From Natrinema salinisoli (GTDB taxonomy: Archaea > Halobacteriota > Halobacteria > Halobacteriales > Natrialbaceae), in assembly GCF_020405205.1 (NCBI RefSeq), contig NZ_CP084469.1, forward strand, positions 3,844,001-3,908,000: DNA of 64,000 nucleotides. The letters run 5' to 3'. Positions 34,920 through 44,404 of the stretch are shown one piece after another. A program made the position numbers and the translations under genes. Numbering within the stretch: position 1 is the first letter of the stretch; each line of letters opens with the position of its first letter. Below the pieces are notes generated by a model. The model had not been told where the DNA came from. It did no database searches and was given only the letters and a program-made list of their open reading frames with translations.

Positions 34920-36092
34920 ATGCTCGAGGGAGTCAACGTTGCGCTCGGGGTGACCGGATCGATCGCGGCCGTCAAGACGGTCGAACTGGCCCACGAGCTC
35001 CGACGACAGGGTGCGGCGGTTCGCGGGGTGATGACCGACAGCGCAGGGGGAATTATCCATCCCTGGGCAGTCGAGTTCGCGACGGAGAACGAGGTCGTCA
35101 CGGAGATCACGGGGAGCGTCGAGCACGTCGAGCTCTGCGGCTACGACGGCTGGGCAGACGTCCTCCTGATCGCTCCCGCGACCGCGAACACGGTGGGCAA
35201 GATCGCGGGCGCGGTCGACGACACGCCGGTGACCACGTGTGCGACGACCGCGCTCGGTGCCGACACGCCGATCGTGATCGCCCCCGCGATGCACGAACCG
35301 ATGTACGACCACCCCGGTGTGCTCGAGGCCATCGAGACCGTCGAGGAGTGGGGCGTCGAGTTCGTCGATCCGCGCATCGAGGAGGGGAAGGCCAAGATCG
35401 CCAGCGAGGACGCGATCGTCGCCGACGTGGCCCGCGCGGCCGGCGACCGACCGCTCGAGGGGGATCACGTCGTCGTCACGAGCGGTGCGACCAGCGAGTC
35501 GATCGACCCCGTCCGGGTGATTACGAACCGCTCGTCGGGCAAGATGGGGCGGGCCGTCGCGAACGCCTGCTACGTGCGCGGGGCGGACGTGACCCTCGTC
35601 CACGACGGCCCCGACGTGCCGTACGCCGACGTCCGCGAAGTCGAGAGCGCCGACGAGATGCTCGGGGCGACGAGAGCGGCCTGCGACGACACCGACGTGC
35701 TCGTCTCTGCGGCCGCGATCGGCGACTACACCGTCGAGACGAGCGACGAGAAGATCCGCTCGGGGCAGGAGCTCACCCTCGAGCTCGAACCGACGCCGAA
35801 GCTCATCGACGAGATTCGATCCGCCCATCCGGACCTTCCGATCGTCGGCTTCAAGACCGAAACGTCGAGCGACGAATCGGCGATGATCGAGCAGGCGAGG
35901 ACGACGCTCGAGCGAGCCGATCTCGCGTTCGTCGTCGCGAACGATGCCAGCGTGATGGGTGCGGACCGAACCAGCGCACTGCTGGTTCACGCCGGCGACG
36001 TCGCTCGCTACGAGGGGTCGAAGGCGGGACTGGGTAGCGAGATCGCCGCGTCGATCGCGGCGGTACTCGAATCCAGCACGCCGACGAACTAA
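34920..36092 (+). CDS. coaBC: phosphopantothenoylcysteine decarboxylase / phosphopantothenate-cysteine ligase
   Basis: 390 residues from ATG 34920 (MLEGVNVALGVTGSIAAVKT). The CoaC flavoprotein half (1-180) has the FMN site VTGSIAAVKTVEL, catalytic His in SVEHVELCGYDGWADVLLIAPATANT and PAMHEPMYDHPGV. The CoaB half (185-390) has VVVTSGATSESIDPVRVITNRSSGKMG, LVSAAAIGDYTVE and VGFKTE. It makes 4'-phosphopantetheine in CoA synthesis. Length and domain order are normal. The start matches a TATA box 28 bases upstream. Confidence 0.96.
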   Translation: MLEGVNVALGVTGSIAAVKTVELAHELRRQGAAVRGVMTDSAGGIIHPWAVEFATENEVVTEITGSVEHVELCGYDGWADVLLIAPATANTVGKIAGAVDDTPVTTCATTALGADTPIVIAPAMHEPMYDHPGVLEAIETVEEWGVEFVDPRIEEGKAKIASEDAIVADVARAAGDRPLEGDHVVVTSGATSESIDPVRVITNRSSGKMGRAVANACYVRGADVTLVHDGPDVPYADVREVESADEMLGATRAACDDTDVLVSAAAIGDYTVETSDEKIRSGQELTLELEPTPKLIDEIRSAHPDLPIVGFKTETSSDESAMIEQARTTLERADLAFVVANDASVMGADRTSALLVHAGDVARYEGSKAGLGSEIAASIAAVLESSTPTN

Positions 36093-36207
36093 TCCAGCTG
36101 CGAGTTCGTCAGGAGAGTTATATGGGTGGGGTTCATTCGACCGAAATAATGAGTTTCCGATCGAGTCTAGAAACTACCCTCTTATCGGAGCGATCCGGGA
36201 CCACGCG

Positions 36208-36852
36208 GTGATCTCCGTGGCGCAACAACAGCGCGCCGCCGACGACGGCACCGATCCCGACGGCGCCGACCCCGACCCCGAGGAGGACGTCGACGGCTCG
36301 GCCGAGTCGCTCCCCAAAGGCGAGATCTTCGAACTCCTCCGGAACCAGCGGCGCCGCTACGTCTTGCAGTTTCTCAAGCAGGACGATCGACCGGTCGAGC
36401 TCGGCGACCTGGCCCAACAGATCGCCGCCTGGGAGTACGACACGACGCTCGAGGGGGTCACCCCCGAACAGCGAAAACGGGTGTACACGACGCTCCAGCA
36501 GACGCACCTCCCGAAGATGGATACGGCCGGGATCCTCCGGTTCGACTCCGACCGGGGCGTCATCGAGGCGACCGACCGAACGCGGGACATCAGCGTCTAC
36601 CTCGAGATCGTTCCCGGCCGAGAGTTCGCGTGGCGGGAACTGTACCTCTCCCTCGGCGCGATCAGCTGTGCACTGGTCGCCGCCCTGTGGCTGGAAATTT
36701 ATCCGCTGGCGGTCGTTTCGAACCTGACCTGGATGGCCGTTATCGCGGCCACGTTCACGGTCACCGCAGCCGCCCACATTTATCACGAACGGAACATGCG
36801 CCTCGGCCACGGCGATCAGCCGCCCGAACTCAGTTACGGCACCGACAAGTAG
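36208..36852 (+). CDS. DUF7344-like winged-helix protein with two TM helices
   Basis: 214 residues from GTG 36208; GTG 36217 is also possible, and the frame is open further upstream. Residues about 10-35 are acidic and low in complexity. The winged helix is at about 38-115: GEIFELLRNQRRRYVLQFLKQDD, LGDLAQQIAAWEYDTTLEGVT, YTTLQQTHLPKMDTAGILRFD, with the Q-x-H-L-P segment of DUF7344 proteins. Two TM segments (LGAISCALVAALWLEIYPLA, LTWMAVIAATFTVTAAAHIY) follow. It is a membrane-tethered DNA-binding protein by layout; targets unknown. Confidence 0.84.
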   Translation: MISVAQQQRAADDGTDPDGADPDPEEDVDGSAESLPKGEIFELLRNQRRRYVLQFLKQDDRPVELGDLAQQIAAWEYDTTLEGVTPEQRKRVYTTLQQTHLPKMDTAGILRFDSDRGVIEATDRTRDISVYLEIVPGREFAWRELYLSLGAISCALVAALWLEIYPLAVVSNLTWMAVIAATFTVTAAAHIYHERNMRLGHGDQPPELSYGTDK

Positions 36853-36963
36853 CGCTACCGGCGGTCTGCCGCCGACCTGACGCGACGACTGCGACGCGGT
36901 GGCATTGCTCAGTCGACTCGATCGTATCGTCAACTTTTACTCCGCTACCGTCCCACCCACGAC

Positions 36964-37533
36964 ATGGATCAGCTAAAGCAGTCCCTCCTCGAGGCTCCGA
37001 TCATCGAGAAGAACGGCTATCACTACTTCGTACACCCGATCAGTGACGGCGTGCCGAAACTCGACCCCACCCTCTTGCGCGAGATCGTCATCCGAATCAT
37101 CCGGAAGGCGCAACTCGACGACGTCGATCGGATCGTTACCCCGGCGGCCATGGGCATTCACATCTCCACCGCCGTCTCGCTGATGACCGACATCCCGCTG
37201 ACGGTCATCCGAAAGCGCCAGTACGGCCTCGACGACGAGGTCGAGATCTCCCAGAAGACGGGCTACTCCGAGAACGAGATGTACATCAACGACGTGCGCG
37301 AGGGCGAGCGCGTGCTCGTGCTCGACGACGTTCTCTCGACCGGCGGGACGCTCGCCGCGGTGCTCGCAGCGCTCGACGAGATCGGCGCGGAAGTCATCGA
37401 CACGGTCGCGGTCATCAAGAAGGTGGGCGGCGAGAACAAGGTCGACGACGCGGGATACGACGTCAAGACGCTGATCAACGTCGACGTCGTCGACGGCGAG
37501 GTCGTCATCGTCGACGAGGAAGGCGATCAGTAA
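36964..37533 (+). CDS. hpt: hypoxanthine/guanine phosphoribosyltransferase
   Basis: 189 residues of the archaeal HGPRTase group, close to PyrE/Apt in fold. It transfers phosphoribose from PRPP to hypoxanthine or guanine in purine salvage. Motifs are [18 protein letters not shown] (base side), VIRKRQYGL and the PRPP loop [18 protein letters not shown] (about 115-132). The final [20 protein letters not shown] is typical. Length is normal. Promoter AT-run CAACTTTTACT lies about 30 bases upstream. Confidence 0.93.
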   Translation: MDQLKQSLLEAPIIEKNGYHYFVHPISDGVPKLDPTLLREIVIRIIRKAQLDDVDRIVTPAAMGIHISTAVSLMTDIPLTVIRKRQYGLDDEVEISQKTGYSENEMYINDVREGERVLVLDDVLSTGGTLAAVLAALDEIGAEVIDTVAVIKKVGGENKVDDAGYDVKTLINVDVVDGEVVIVDEEGDQ

Positions 37534-37639
37534 CCGGATCGACGACGGCTTCGCTGTCGGCTCGCGTTTTCGCCAACCGTCGGTTATTGCCGTTGGTGAA
37601 ACAGCTATACGCGTCGGGAGCCGAGAGCCGGATACGACG

Positions 37640-37690
37640 ATGGGTGGGGAGGAGACACCCATGCGGAAGGGCGGATCGGAGATACCCATC
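37640..37690. promoter_or_regulatory. three ATGGGTG-type half-sites upstream of dpp operon
   Basis: ATGGGTG at 37640-37646 pairs with CACCCAT at 37656-37662 as a perfect inverted repeat with a nine-base spacer. A third half-site ACCCATC lies at 37684-37690, just before a TATA-like ATGTTATT (37699-37706). Because the mRNA probably starts near ATG 37728, these are DNA-level sites and suit an operator. Confidence 0.5.
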
Positions 37691-37727
37691 ACAAGGAATA
37701 TGTTATTTCAATGTAAACTTTACCACG

Positions 37728-39368
37728 ATGGCGGGGAATAGCGGTGGCCGGGACGGGGGCCGCCTACGGCGGCGCTCGCTACTCGAGGGGGTAGGAGCGC
37801 TCGGAGTCACCGGGCTGGCTGGCTGTATCCGCAGCAACAGCATCGAAGCCGACGGTCCGGCCGAAGAGTTGATTCAGGAGGGGTTCGAGGCGACGGAAAT
37901 CGAACCGCCGTTCGAAACGACCATCGCGATCACCGAGGGCACCGAACGGAGCCGATTCGCGGAACTCCTCGAAGTCGCGCTCGAGGACACCGGCTTCTTC
38001 GACGTCTCGATTTCGGAATACAAGTGGACGACCTACCTCGAGCGCTTGACCACGGCGGCCGACGACGGTGAGAATGCCCTCTTTATCGTCAGCTGGACCG
38101 GTGGCTGGGATCCCGACGACTACGTTAACATGTTGTTTCACTCGGACAATCACACGCCCGACGGGCTCAACGTCAACCACTACGCCAGCGACACCGTCGA
38201 CGACTACATCGACGACGGGCTCGAGGAAACGGAGCTCGACGAGCGGGTCGATATCTACCGGCAGCTACAGGAACACCTGGTCGCCGATTCCCCAGTCTCG
38301 TTCGTCCGCGTGAGCGAAGCGTCGCACGTCTGGAACGCCGACGCGATTAGCGGCTGGCAGGCGTACCCGCTCGAGTCGGGAACGTACAACGCGGTATACG
38401 CTCCCTGGGCGGGCGTCTATACGGATCTCGACGGCGACGAGTTCGTCGGCGATCTCGGAAGCGATATCTCGACCACCGACCCGGTTTCGATGAACGATAC
38501 GGCCTCGAGTCAGGCGACCCAACTCGTCTACGAGGGCCTCACGGGGGTAGACTTCGACGGCGCGGTCCAGCCGGTCCTGGCCGACGAGTGGGAGCGGCTC
38601 GACCCGATGACCTACCGGTTTACCCTCAGAGACGGCGTGCAGTTCCACAACGGCGAGGAGCTGACCGCCGACCACGTCAAACGATCGTTCGAACGGTACG
38701 AGGGCACCCCTCGAGAGTCCGACGTCTACGACTGGTACGAGACCATCGATATCGTCGACGACCGTACGATCGACATTCACTGCTGGCGGGAGTACGGCCC
38801 CTTCGAAAAACGGTTGTTCGACCTTCCGATCGTCCCGATGGCGGCCATCGACGGCGACCGCGACCTCGAGTCGGAACCGATCGGAACCGGCCCCTACCGG
38901 TTCGCCGACTACCAATCCGGCAATCACTGGCGGCTCGAACGGTTCGACGACTACTGGTTCGGCGGCTCGGAGGCAGTCCCCGCGACGCCACCGGCCGAGA
39001 CGGTGCGGCTCGAGATCATCACCGAAGCTGCGTCCCGGCAGGGCGCACTCGACGTCGGCGATATCGACTTCAGTTCCGGCGTTCCGTCTGCGAGTCTGTC
39101 CGACCTGGCGGCCGACGACGCGTACGGCGTCGATCGCCGGATCGGCGGCGGATTCGATATGGTGATCTATCCGCTCTACCACGGCCCGTTTACCAACGAG
39201 CTTGTCCGCCGGGGGTGTAACATGCTGATTCCCCGTCAAACGATTCTCGAGGACGTGTATCACGGTCTCGGGCAACCGGCGTACGTCCCGATCTCGCCGC
39301 TCCTCGAGGACTACACGGACGAAGCGTTCGAAGAGCGAATCGCCGAAACGTACGTTCAGCCGACCTGA
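37728..39368 (+). CDS. dppA: peptide ABC substrate-binding lipoprotein, apparently circularly permuted
   Basis: 546 residues from ATG 37728. Tat-type signal with lipobox TGLAGCIR (Cys33). This is an extracytoplasmic binding protein of SBP family 5, but the usual order is reversed. Residues about 44-215 hold what is normally C-terminal: AEELIQEGFE, LFIVSWTGGWDPDDYVNMLF, ERVDIYRQLQEHLVADSPVS. Residues about 240-546 hold what is normally N-terminal and middle: TQLVYEGLTGVDFDGAVQPV, FTLRDGVQFHNGEELTADHV, IGTGPYRFADYQSGNHWRLE and, at the very end, RRGCNMLIPRQTILEDVYHG. Each part occurs once, and total length is normal. It is followed by permeases 13 bases later. Confidence 0.9.
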   Translation: MAGNSGGRDGGRLRRRSLLEGVGALGVTGLAGCIRSNSIEADGPAEELIQEGFEATEIEPPFETTIAITEGTERSRFAELLEVALEDTGFFDVSISEYKWTTYLERLTTAADDGENALFIVSWTGGWDPDDYVNMLFHSDNHTPDGLNVNHYASDTVDDYIDDGLEETELDERVDIYRQLQEHLVADSPVSFVRVSEASHVWNADAISGWQAYPLESGTYNAVYAPWAGVYTDLDGDEFVGDLGSDISTTDPVSMNDTASSQATQLVYEGLTGVDFDGAVQPVLADEWERLDPMTYRFTLRDGVQFHNGEELTADHVKRSFERYEGTPRESDVYDWYETIDIVDDRTIDIHCWREYGPFEKRLFDLPIVPMAAIDGDRDLESEPIGTGPYRFADYQSGNHWRLERFDDYWFGGSEAVPATPPAETVRLEIITEAASRQGALDVGDIDFSSGVPSASLSDLAADDAYGVDRRIGGGFDMVIYPLYHGPFTNELVRRGCNMLIPRQTILEDVYHGLGQPAYVPISPLLEDYTDEAFEERIAETYVQPT

Positions 39369-39380
39369 CCTGGATCACCA

Positions 39381-40328
39381 ATGTCGCTGGGTCGATACGT
39401 TCTCACGCGAGTGCTGGTCACGGTTCCAGTCCTGCTCGGCGTCACCGCGCTCACGTTCTCGTTTCTCCACGTGCTCCCGGGCGACCCGATCGACGTGATC
39501 GTCGGCTTTCGGACCGTCAGTCCCGCGACCGAGGCGTCGATCCGAGCCGAGTACCACCTCGACGAGCCGCTGTGGAAACAGTACCTGCTGTGGTTGCGGG
39601 ACGCGATCGCGCTCGAATTCGGGCGCTCGCCGATCTCCGGCCGGAGCGTCACGGCGACGATCGGTCGGCGACTTCCCGCGACGGTCGCACTCGGCGGGGC
39701 GGCGTGGCTCCTCGCGCTCGCGATCGGCGTGCCGGCCGGGATCGTCGCTGCGGTCAAGCGGGGCGAGCCGGCCGACGAACTCACTCGGCTCGGGGCACTC
39801 GCCGGGATCGCGACGCCGAACTTCTGGCTCGGCCTGATCCTGTTGTTGGTGTTCAGCGTCCGGCTGGGCTGGTTCCGCGTCATTCCGCCGGACGCACCGC
39901 TGGCGAGTCTCGCGATGGCGAAGTTCATGATCCTGCCGACGATCACGCTTGGGACGGCCTCGGCCGCACTCGTCACGCGACTGTTGCGATCCTCGATGCG
40001 GCAGGAACTCGACGCGCCCTACGTCAGGACGGCCCGCGCGAAGGGGCTCCGCGAGCGGACGGTGATCCTGAAACACGTCCTGCGGAACTCCCTGTTGCCG
40101 GTCGTGACCGTCGCCGGCCTCCAGCTGGCGTTTCTGGTCGACGGCGCCGTCGTCGTCGAACAGATCTTCTCGTGGCCGGGCATGGGGCGGCTGCTGGTTC
40201 GGTCCATCCTGCAGCGAGACTACCCCGTCATCCAGGCCGCCGTCCTGGTCATCGGCGTCTCGATCGTCCTCGCGAACCTGCTCGTCGACATCGTCTACGC
40301 GCTCCTCGACCCACGAATTCGATACTAA
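39381..40328 (+). CDS. dppB: peptide ABC transporter permease DppB-like
   Basis: 315 residues, six TM helices. N-terminus LGRYVLTRVLVTVPVLLGVT and HVLPGDPIDVI, then YHLDEPLWKQYLLWL are typical of DppB/OppB. The EAA cytoplasmic loop is VRTARAKGLRERTVILKHVLRNSLLP (about 213-238), which contacts the ATPases. Ends with LLVDIVYALLDPRIRY, the standard closing motif. Second gene of the five-gene operon, three bases before dppC. Confidence 0.95.
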   Translation: MSLGRYVLTRVLVTVPVLLGVTALTFSFLHVLPGDPIDVIVGFRTVSPATEASIRAEYHLDEPLWKQYLLWLRDAIALEFGRSPISGRSVTATIGRRLPATVALGGAAWLLALAIGVPAGIVAAVKRGEPADELTRLGALAGIATPNFWLGLILLLVFSVRLGWFRVIPPDAPLASLAMAKFMILPTITLGTASAALVTRLLRSSMRQELDAPYVRTARAKGLRERTVILKHVLRNSLLPVVTVAGLQLAFLVDGAVVVEQIFSWPGMGRLLVRSILQRDYPVIQAAVLVIGVSIVLANLLVDIVYALLDPRIRY

Positions 40329-40331
40329 CGA

Positions 40332-41453
40332 ATGAGCGACCGACATCCCACTACCGAACGCGGCCGGATTCGCATCGTCGGCTTCGACGAGCCGGAATCG
40401 GACGACCGCGACGGTGACTCGCAGGCCTCGAGTACTCCAACGGGGGAGGCGAGCACCGAGACCGAACCGCGTTCGCCGACGGCAGCGGCGGCGACGGAGA
40501 CGACGGCGGAGGGACCGGACAGACGGCGACTCGAGGACGCCGTCCGCCGGTTCCGTCGCAACCGAACGGCGATGCTGGGAGTGACAGTCATCGCCGTCAT
40601 GGCGGTGCTCGCGATCTTCGCACGACCGATCGAGGTTTCGACGGCTGAGTATACGATCACGCTCCAGCCGTTCGCGCTGGCTCCGCACGATCCCCACGAG
40701 CCGTTCGTCGGCGCGGCGAACGCCCCGCCCTCCTGGGACCACCCGTTCGGAACCGACTGGGCCGGGCGAGATCAGTTCGCCCGGGTGCTCGTCGGCGGCC
40801 GCTACACCCTGAGCATCGGCCTCGTCGCGGTCCTGCTCGCGCTGTGCGTCGGGGTTCCCCTCGGCGCAGTCGCGGGCTATTTCGGCGGCCGGATCGACGA
40901 ACTCGTCATGCGCATCGTCGACGTGCTGTACGCCTTTCCGTTCCTGGTCCTCGCGATCGCGATCGTCCCGATCCTCGATCCGATCCCGATCCCGGGGCGG
41001 GGGTTCTGGGAGGTGGTTCTCGCACTCACCGTTACCGGCTGGATCGGCTACGCGAGACTGTTACGCGGCGAGATCCTCTCGATTCGCGAGCGCGAATACG
41101 TGACGGCTGCGACCGCGCTCGGCGTCCCCGATCGGACGATCATCCGGCGACACGTCGTTCCGAACGCGATCGCACCCGTCGTCGTCCAAGCCACGCTCAA
41201 CGTCGGCACGGTCGTTCTCGCGGCGGCGGCGCTCGGCTTCCTCGGGCTCGGCCTCGAACCCGGCAGCGCGGAGTGGGGTGCGATGCTGTCGCGCGGTCGC
41301 GACTCGCTCCTGCAGGGCCACTGGCACGTCACCGTCTTCCCCGGGCTCGCGATCTTCCTGTTCGTGCTGGCGATCAACCTGGTCGGCGACGGGATCAACG
41401 ACGCGATCGATCCCCGCGAGGACGCGAGCGACGACCGGAGGCGGATGCGCTGA
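40332..41453 (+). CDS. dppC: peptide ABC transporter permease DppC-like
   Basis: 373 residues. A long polar N-terminal extension rich in Glu/Asp/Ser/Thr (about 1-70) precedes the family motif RRFRRNRTAMLGVTVIAVMAV. Then HPFGTDWAGRDQFARVLVGGRYTL, six TM segments in all and the EAA loop REYVTAATALGVPDRTIIRRHVVPNA. Ends with FLFVLAINLVGDGINDAIDPR. The last TGA overlaps the ATG of dppD by one base, which implies translational coupling. The extension is longer than in most bacterial DppC. Confidence 0.95.
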   Translation: MSDRHPTTERGRIRIVGFDEPESDDRDGDSQASSTPTGEASTETEPRSPTAAAATETTAEGPDRRRLEDAVRRFRRNRTAMLGVTVIAVMAVLAIFARPIEVSTAEYTITLQPFALAPHDPHEPFVGAANAPPSWDHPFGTDWAGRDQFARVLVGGRYTLSIGLVAVLLALCVGVPLGAVAGYFGGRIDELVMRIVDVLYAFPFLVLAIAIVPILDPIPIPGRGFWEVVLALTVTGWIGYARLLRGEILSIREREYVTAATALGVPDRTIIRRHVVPNAIAPVVVQATLNVGTVVLAAAALGFLGLGLEPGSAEWGAMLSRGRDSLLQGHWHVTVFPGLAIFLFVLAINLVGDGINDAIDPREDASDDRRRMR

Positions 41454-42547
41454 TGGCGCTGCTCGAGGTCGAGGATCTGGTCGTCCAGTTCTACACCGAC
41501 GACGGCGTCGTCCGGGCGGTCGACGGCATCAGCTACGAGATCCGCGCGGGCGAGACGGTCGGGCTGGTCGGCGAGAGCGGGGCGGGCAAGAGCGTCGCCA
41601 GCCTCGCGCTCCTCCGCCTGATCCGGTCACCCGGTGAGATCGTCAGCGGGGCGATCCGGTTCGACGGCCGGAACCTCCTCGAGTGCTCGGATCGCGAACT
41701 CAGGGAACTCCGGGGGAACGACATCGCGATGGTGTTTCAGGACGCCGACGCGGCGCTCAATCCCGTCTACTCCGTCGGCGAACAGATCGCCGAAGCAGTG
41801 CGCGCCCACGAAGACGTCACCGACGACGCCGCCCGCGACCGGGCGATCGCGCTCCTCGAGCGGGTCGGAATCCCGGAGCCGGCGACGCGCTACGCCGATT
41901 ACCCGCACGAGTTCTCCGGCGGGATGCAACAGCGGGTCGTGATCGCCATGGCGCTGGCCTGCGACCCAGCGCTGCTCGTCTGTGACGAGCCGACGACGGG
42001 GCTCGACGTCACCGTTCAGGCCGGCGTCCTCGAGTTGCTCGCGGACCTCGCTCGGGAGTCCGAGACGGCGATCCAGCTCGTCACCCACGACCTCGGGATC
42101 GTCGCGGAGCTGTGCGATCGGGTCCTGGTCCAGTACGCCGGCGAGATCGTCGAGCGCGCACCGGTCGAGGAGCTCTACTACGATCCCAAGCATCCCTACA
42201 CCGTCGGACTGCTTGCCTCGATCCCCCGGCTCGGTGCCGACAGCGATCGCCTCGCGACCGTTCCCGGAACGACGCCGAGCCTCGTCGACCCGCCGACCGG
42301 CTGTCGATTTCACCCCCGCTGTCCCTATGCCGAGCCGGCGTGTGCCAGACGTCACCCGCGGCTCGTCGAGACGGACTCGGAGACGCCGGCGGCCGACGCG
42401 GGTCCCGAGTCACACCTCGCGGCCTGCCTCGAGTACACCGGCGACCTCGAGGACGGTCTGGACTACGAGGTACAGGTACGGGACGAGACGGGCGGCGAGT
42501 ATCACGAACGGGAGCGGGAACGGACCGAGCGAGGTGAGCCGGAGTGA
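41453..42547 (+). CDS. dppD: peptide ABC transporter ATP-binding protein DppD-like
   Basis: 364 residues from ATG 41453. ABC ATPase with Walker A GESGAGKSVASLAL, Q-loop MVFQDADAALNPVYSV, signature FSGGMQQRVVIAMAL, Walker B LLVCDEPTTGLDVTVQ and switch His in LVTHDLG. The oligopeptide/dipeptide C-terminal extension has CRFHPRCPYAEPACARRHP, whose Cys cluster can bind an iron-sulfur centre in related proteins. The last codons overlap dppF by four bases. Confidence 0.95.
   Translation: MALLEVEDLVVQFYTDDGVVRAVDGISYEIRAGETVGLVGESGAGKSVASLALLRLIRSPGEIVSGAIRFDGRNLLECSDRELRELRGNDIAMVFQDADAALNPVYSVGEQIAEAVRAHEDVTDDAARDRAIALLERVGIPEPATRYADYPHEFSGGMQQRVVIAMALACDPALLVCDEPTTGLDVTVQAGVLELLADLARESETAIQLVTHDLGIVAELCDRVLVQYAGEIVERAPVEELYYDPKHPYTVGLLASIPRLGADSDRLATVPGTTPSLVDPPTGCRFHPRCPYAEPACARRHPRLVETDSETPAADAGPESHLAACLEYTGDLEDGLDYEVQVRDETGGEYHERERERTERGEPE
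42531..42537 (+). promoter_or_regulatory. Shine-Dalgarno site before dppF
   Basis: GAGGTGA, six bases before the GTG at 42544, within the end of dppD. It supports the GTG start and internal re-initiation. Confidence 0.6.
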
Positions 42548-43866
42548 CGACGGTCGACGACGAGCCCCTGATCCGGGCGGCGGGCCTCGAGAAGCACTAC
42601 ACCACCGCCGACGGCTTCCTCGATCGGCTCCTCGGGCGCGCGGAGACGGTTCGAGCGGTCGACGGCGTCGACCTCGAAATCCGCGCGGGCGAGACCCTCG
42701 GACTGGTCGGCGAGAGCGGCTGCGGCAAGACGACGCTCGGCCGAACGCTCGTCCGGTTGCTCGAGCCGACTGCCGGCACGATCACCTACCGGGGAACCGA
42801 GGTGACGGGCTGCTCCCGGTCGCGACTCCGGGAGCTTCGGACCGAGATCCAGTACGTCTTCCAGAACCCGATGGCCAGTCTCAACCCGCAGTTGACGGTC
42901 GCCGATATCGTCGGGGAAGCCCTCGAGGTTCACGATATCGTGCCCGCCGAGCGACGCGACGAGCGCGTTCGGGAACTGCTCGAAACGGTCGGACTGCAGG
43001 CCGGACACGCGAGCCGGTACCCCCGCGAGTTTTCGGGCGGCCAGCGCCAGCGAGTCGCCATCGCTCGCGCGCTCGCCGTCGAACCGAATTTTATCGTCTG
43101 TGACGAGCCCGTCTCCGCGCTCGACGTCTCGGTACAGGCGCGGATCCTCAACCTGCTGTCCGACCTGCAGGACGAGTTCGACCTCTCCTATCTGTTCATC
43201 GCCCACGATCTCTCGGTGGTCGAGCACGTCGCCGATCGGGTGGCGGTGATGTATCTCGGGGAGATCGTCGAAACCGGAACGACCGCCGAGGTCTTCGACG
43301 CCCCGTCACACCCCTACACTGAGGCGCTGCTGTCGGCCATCCCCGAACCCGACCCCTGCTGGGAGGGCGACCGGATCGTCCTCGAGGGAGACGTGCCCTC
43401 ACCGACCGATCCCCCCTCGGGCTGTCGGTTCCACACGCGCTGTCCGAAGGTCGTTCCGCCCGCGGAATACGACCTGACGGACGATTCGTTCCGTGCTATT
43501 ATGCGACTCCGAACCCGACTCGCGAAGGCGGACGCCGACGCGGAGCCCGAGACACTCCTCCCGCGATCCGACGACTCCGAACCCGTCGGTGACGGAATCC
43601 GGGAAGTCCACGGGATTCCCCACCACCTGCGCGATCCGGACGCGGACGCCGCTCTCTCGGACGCGCTCGAGGCCGCCGCTGCCGGCGATCTCGAGGCCGC
43701 ACGGGACCGGCTCGCGTCGGCGTTCGAGACGCCCTGCGAGACGGTCGAGCCGAAATTGACCGACGGAACGGCACAGCATCCGATCGCCTGCCACCGGTTC
43801 GACGAGCGGTTCGCGGGCGACGCCGAAGCAGCCGTCGACGACATCTCATCCAATAGAACCGACTGA
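42544..43866 (+). CDS. dppF: peptide ABC transporter ATP-binding protein DppF-like
   Basis: 440 residues from GTG 42544, supported by an SD. ABC ATPase with [18 protein letters not shown] (Walker A), [15 protein letters not shown] (Q-loop), [15 protein letters not shown] (signature), [16 protein letters not shown] (Walker B) and [10 protein letters not shown]. The conserved C-terminal Cys-type motif [13 protein letters not shown] is present. About 100 further acidic residues ([20 protein letters not shown] ... [20 protein letters not shown]) extend beyond the normal family end and are of unknown purpose. Last gene of the transporter operon. Confidence 0.95.
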   Translation: MTTVDDEPLIRAAGLEKHYTTADGFLDRLLGRAETVRAVDGVDLEIRAGETLGLVGESGCGKTTLGRTLVRLLEPTAGTITYRGTEVTGCSRSRLRELRTEIQYVFQNPMASLNPQLTVADIVGEALEVHDIVPAERRDERVRELLETVGLQAGHASRYPREFSGGQRQRVAIARALAVEPNFIVCDEPVSALDVSVQARILNLLSDLQDEFDLSYLFIAHDLSVVEHVADRVAVMYLGEIVETGTTAEVFDAPSHPYTEALLSAIPEPDPCWEGDRIVLEGDVPSPTDPPSGCRFHTRCPKVVPPAEYDLTDDSFRAIMRLRTRLAKADADAEPETLLPRSDDSEPVGDGIREVHGIPHHLRDPDADAALSDALEAAAAGDLEAARDRLASAFETPCETVEPKLTDGTAQHPIACHRFDERFAGDAEAAVDDISSNRTD

Positions 43867-43873
43867 ACACCCA

Positions 43874-44404
43874 ATGAAACGAATCTACGACTCCGCCGCG
43901 CTCGAGCGGACTGACGACGATCCGTTCGCGCCGGAGCGTTCGGGAGGAGACGACGGCGGTTCGCGAGCGATCGACTGGGCGGCGTTCAGCCACGCGTTCG
44001 CGCCGACGGTGGTGCGCCACCGCGCGATCGACGTCAGCATCTCGACCGACAAACGACGGTACGCGCCCGGCGAACCGGTCGAGATAACCGTCGAGTTTCG
44101 CAACCGGATCCCGTTCCCGGTCCGAATCCGAACGGACTCGCCGGAGCGCTGGCACTGGGCCGTCGACGGCCATCGCAACGCCTCGCAGGTTCCGCGAGCG
44201 GTTCCCGATCGGCCCGCCGCCTTCTCCTTCGCTCGAAACGAGTGCAAGCGCTTCCGTCGCCGGTGGCCACAGCGCGTGCAGGTCGCGGACGACGAGTGGG
44301 AACCCGTCGACCCGGGCAGCTACGCGATCGACGTGCGAGTCACTCGTGACGATGCGAGCGATCGAGGGCTCGCTGCTCGTACCGCGATCGAGATCGTGGA
44401 TTGA
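43874..44404 (+). CDS. small Ig-like (BsuPI-like) protein
   Basis: 176 residues, starting seven bases after dppF, so probably in the same operon. A charged N-terminus (1-50) leads to a beta-sandwich pattern with ISTDKRRYAPGEPVEITVEF, NRIPFPVRIRTDSPERWHWA and DPGSYAIDVRVTRDDAS, resembling BsuPI/Ig-like domains that bind peptides or proteinases. It has no signal peptide, so it is cytoplasmic. A link to peptide uptake is only by position. Confidence 0.75.
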   Translation: MKRIYDSAALERTDDDPFAPERSGGDDGGSRAIDWAAFSHAFAPTVVRHRAIDVSISTDKRRYAPGEPVEITVEFRNRIPFPVRIRTDSPERWHWAVDGHRNASQVPRAVPDRPAAFSFARNECKRFRRRWPQRVQVADDEWEPVDPGSYAIDVRVTRDDASDRGLAARTAIEIVD

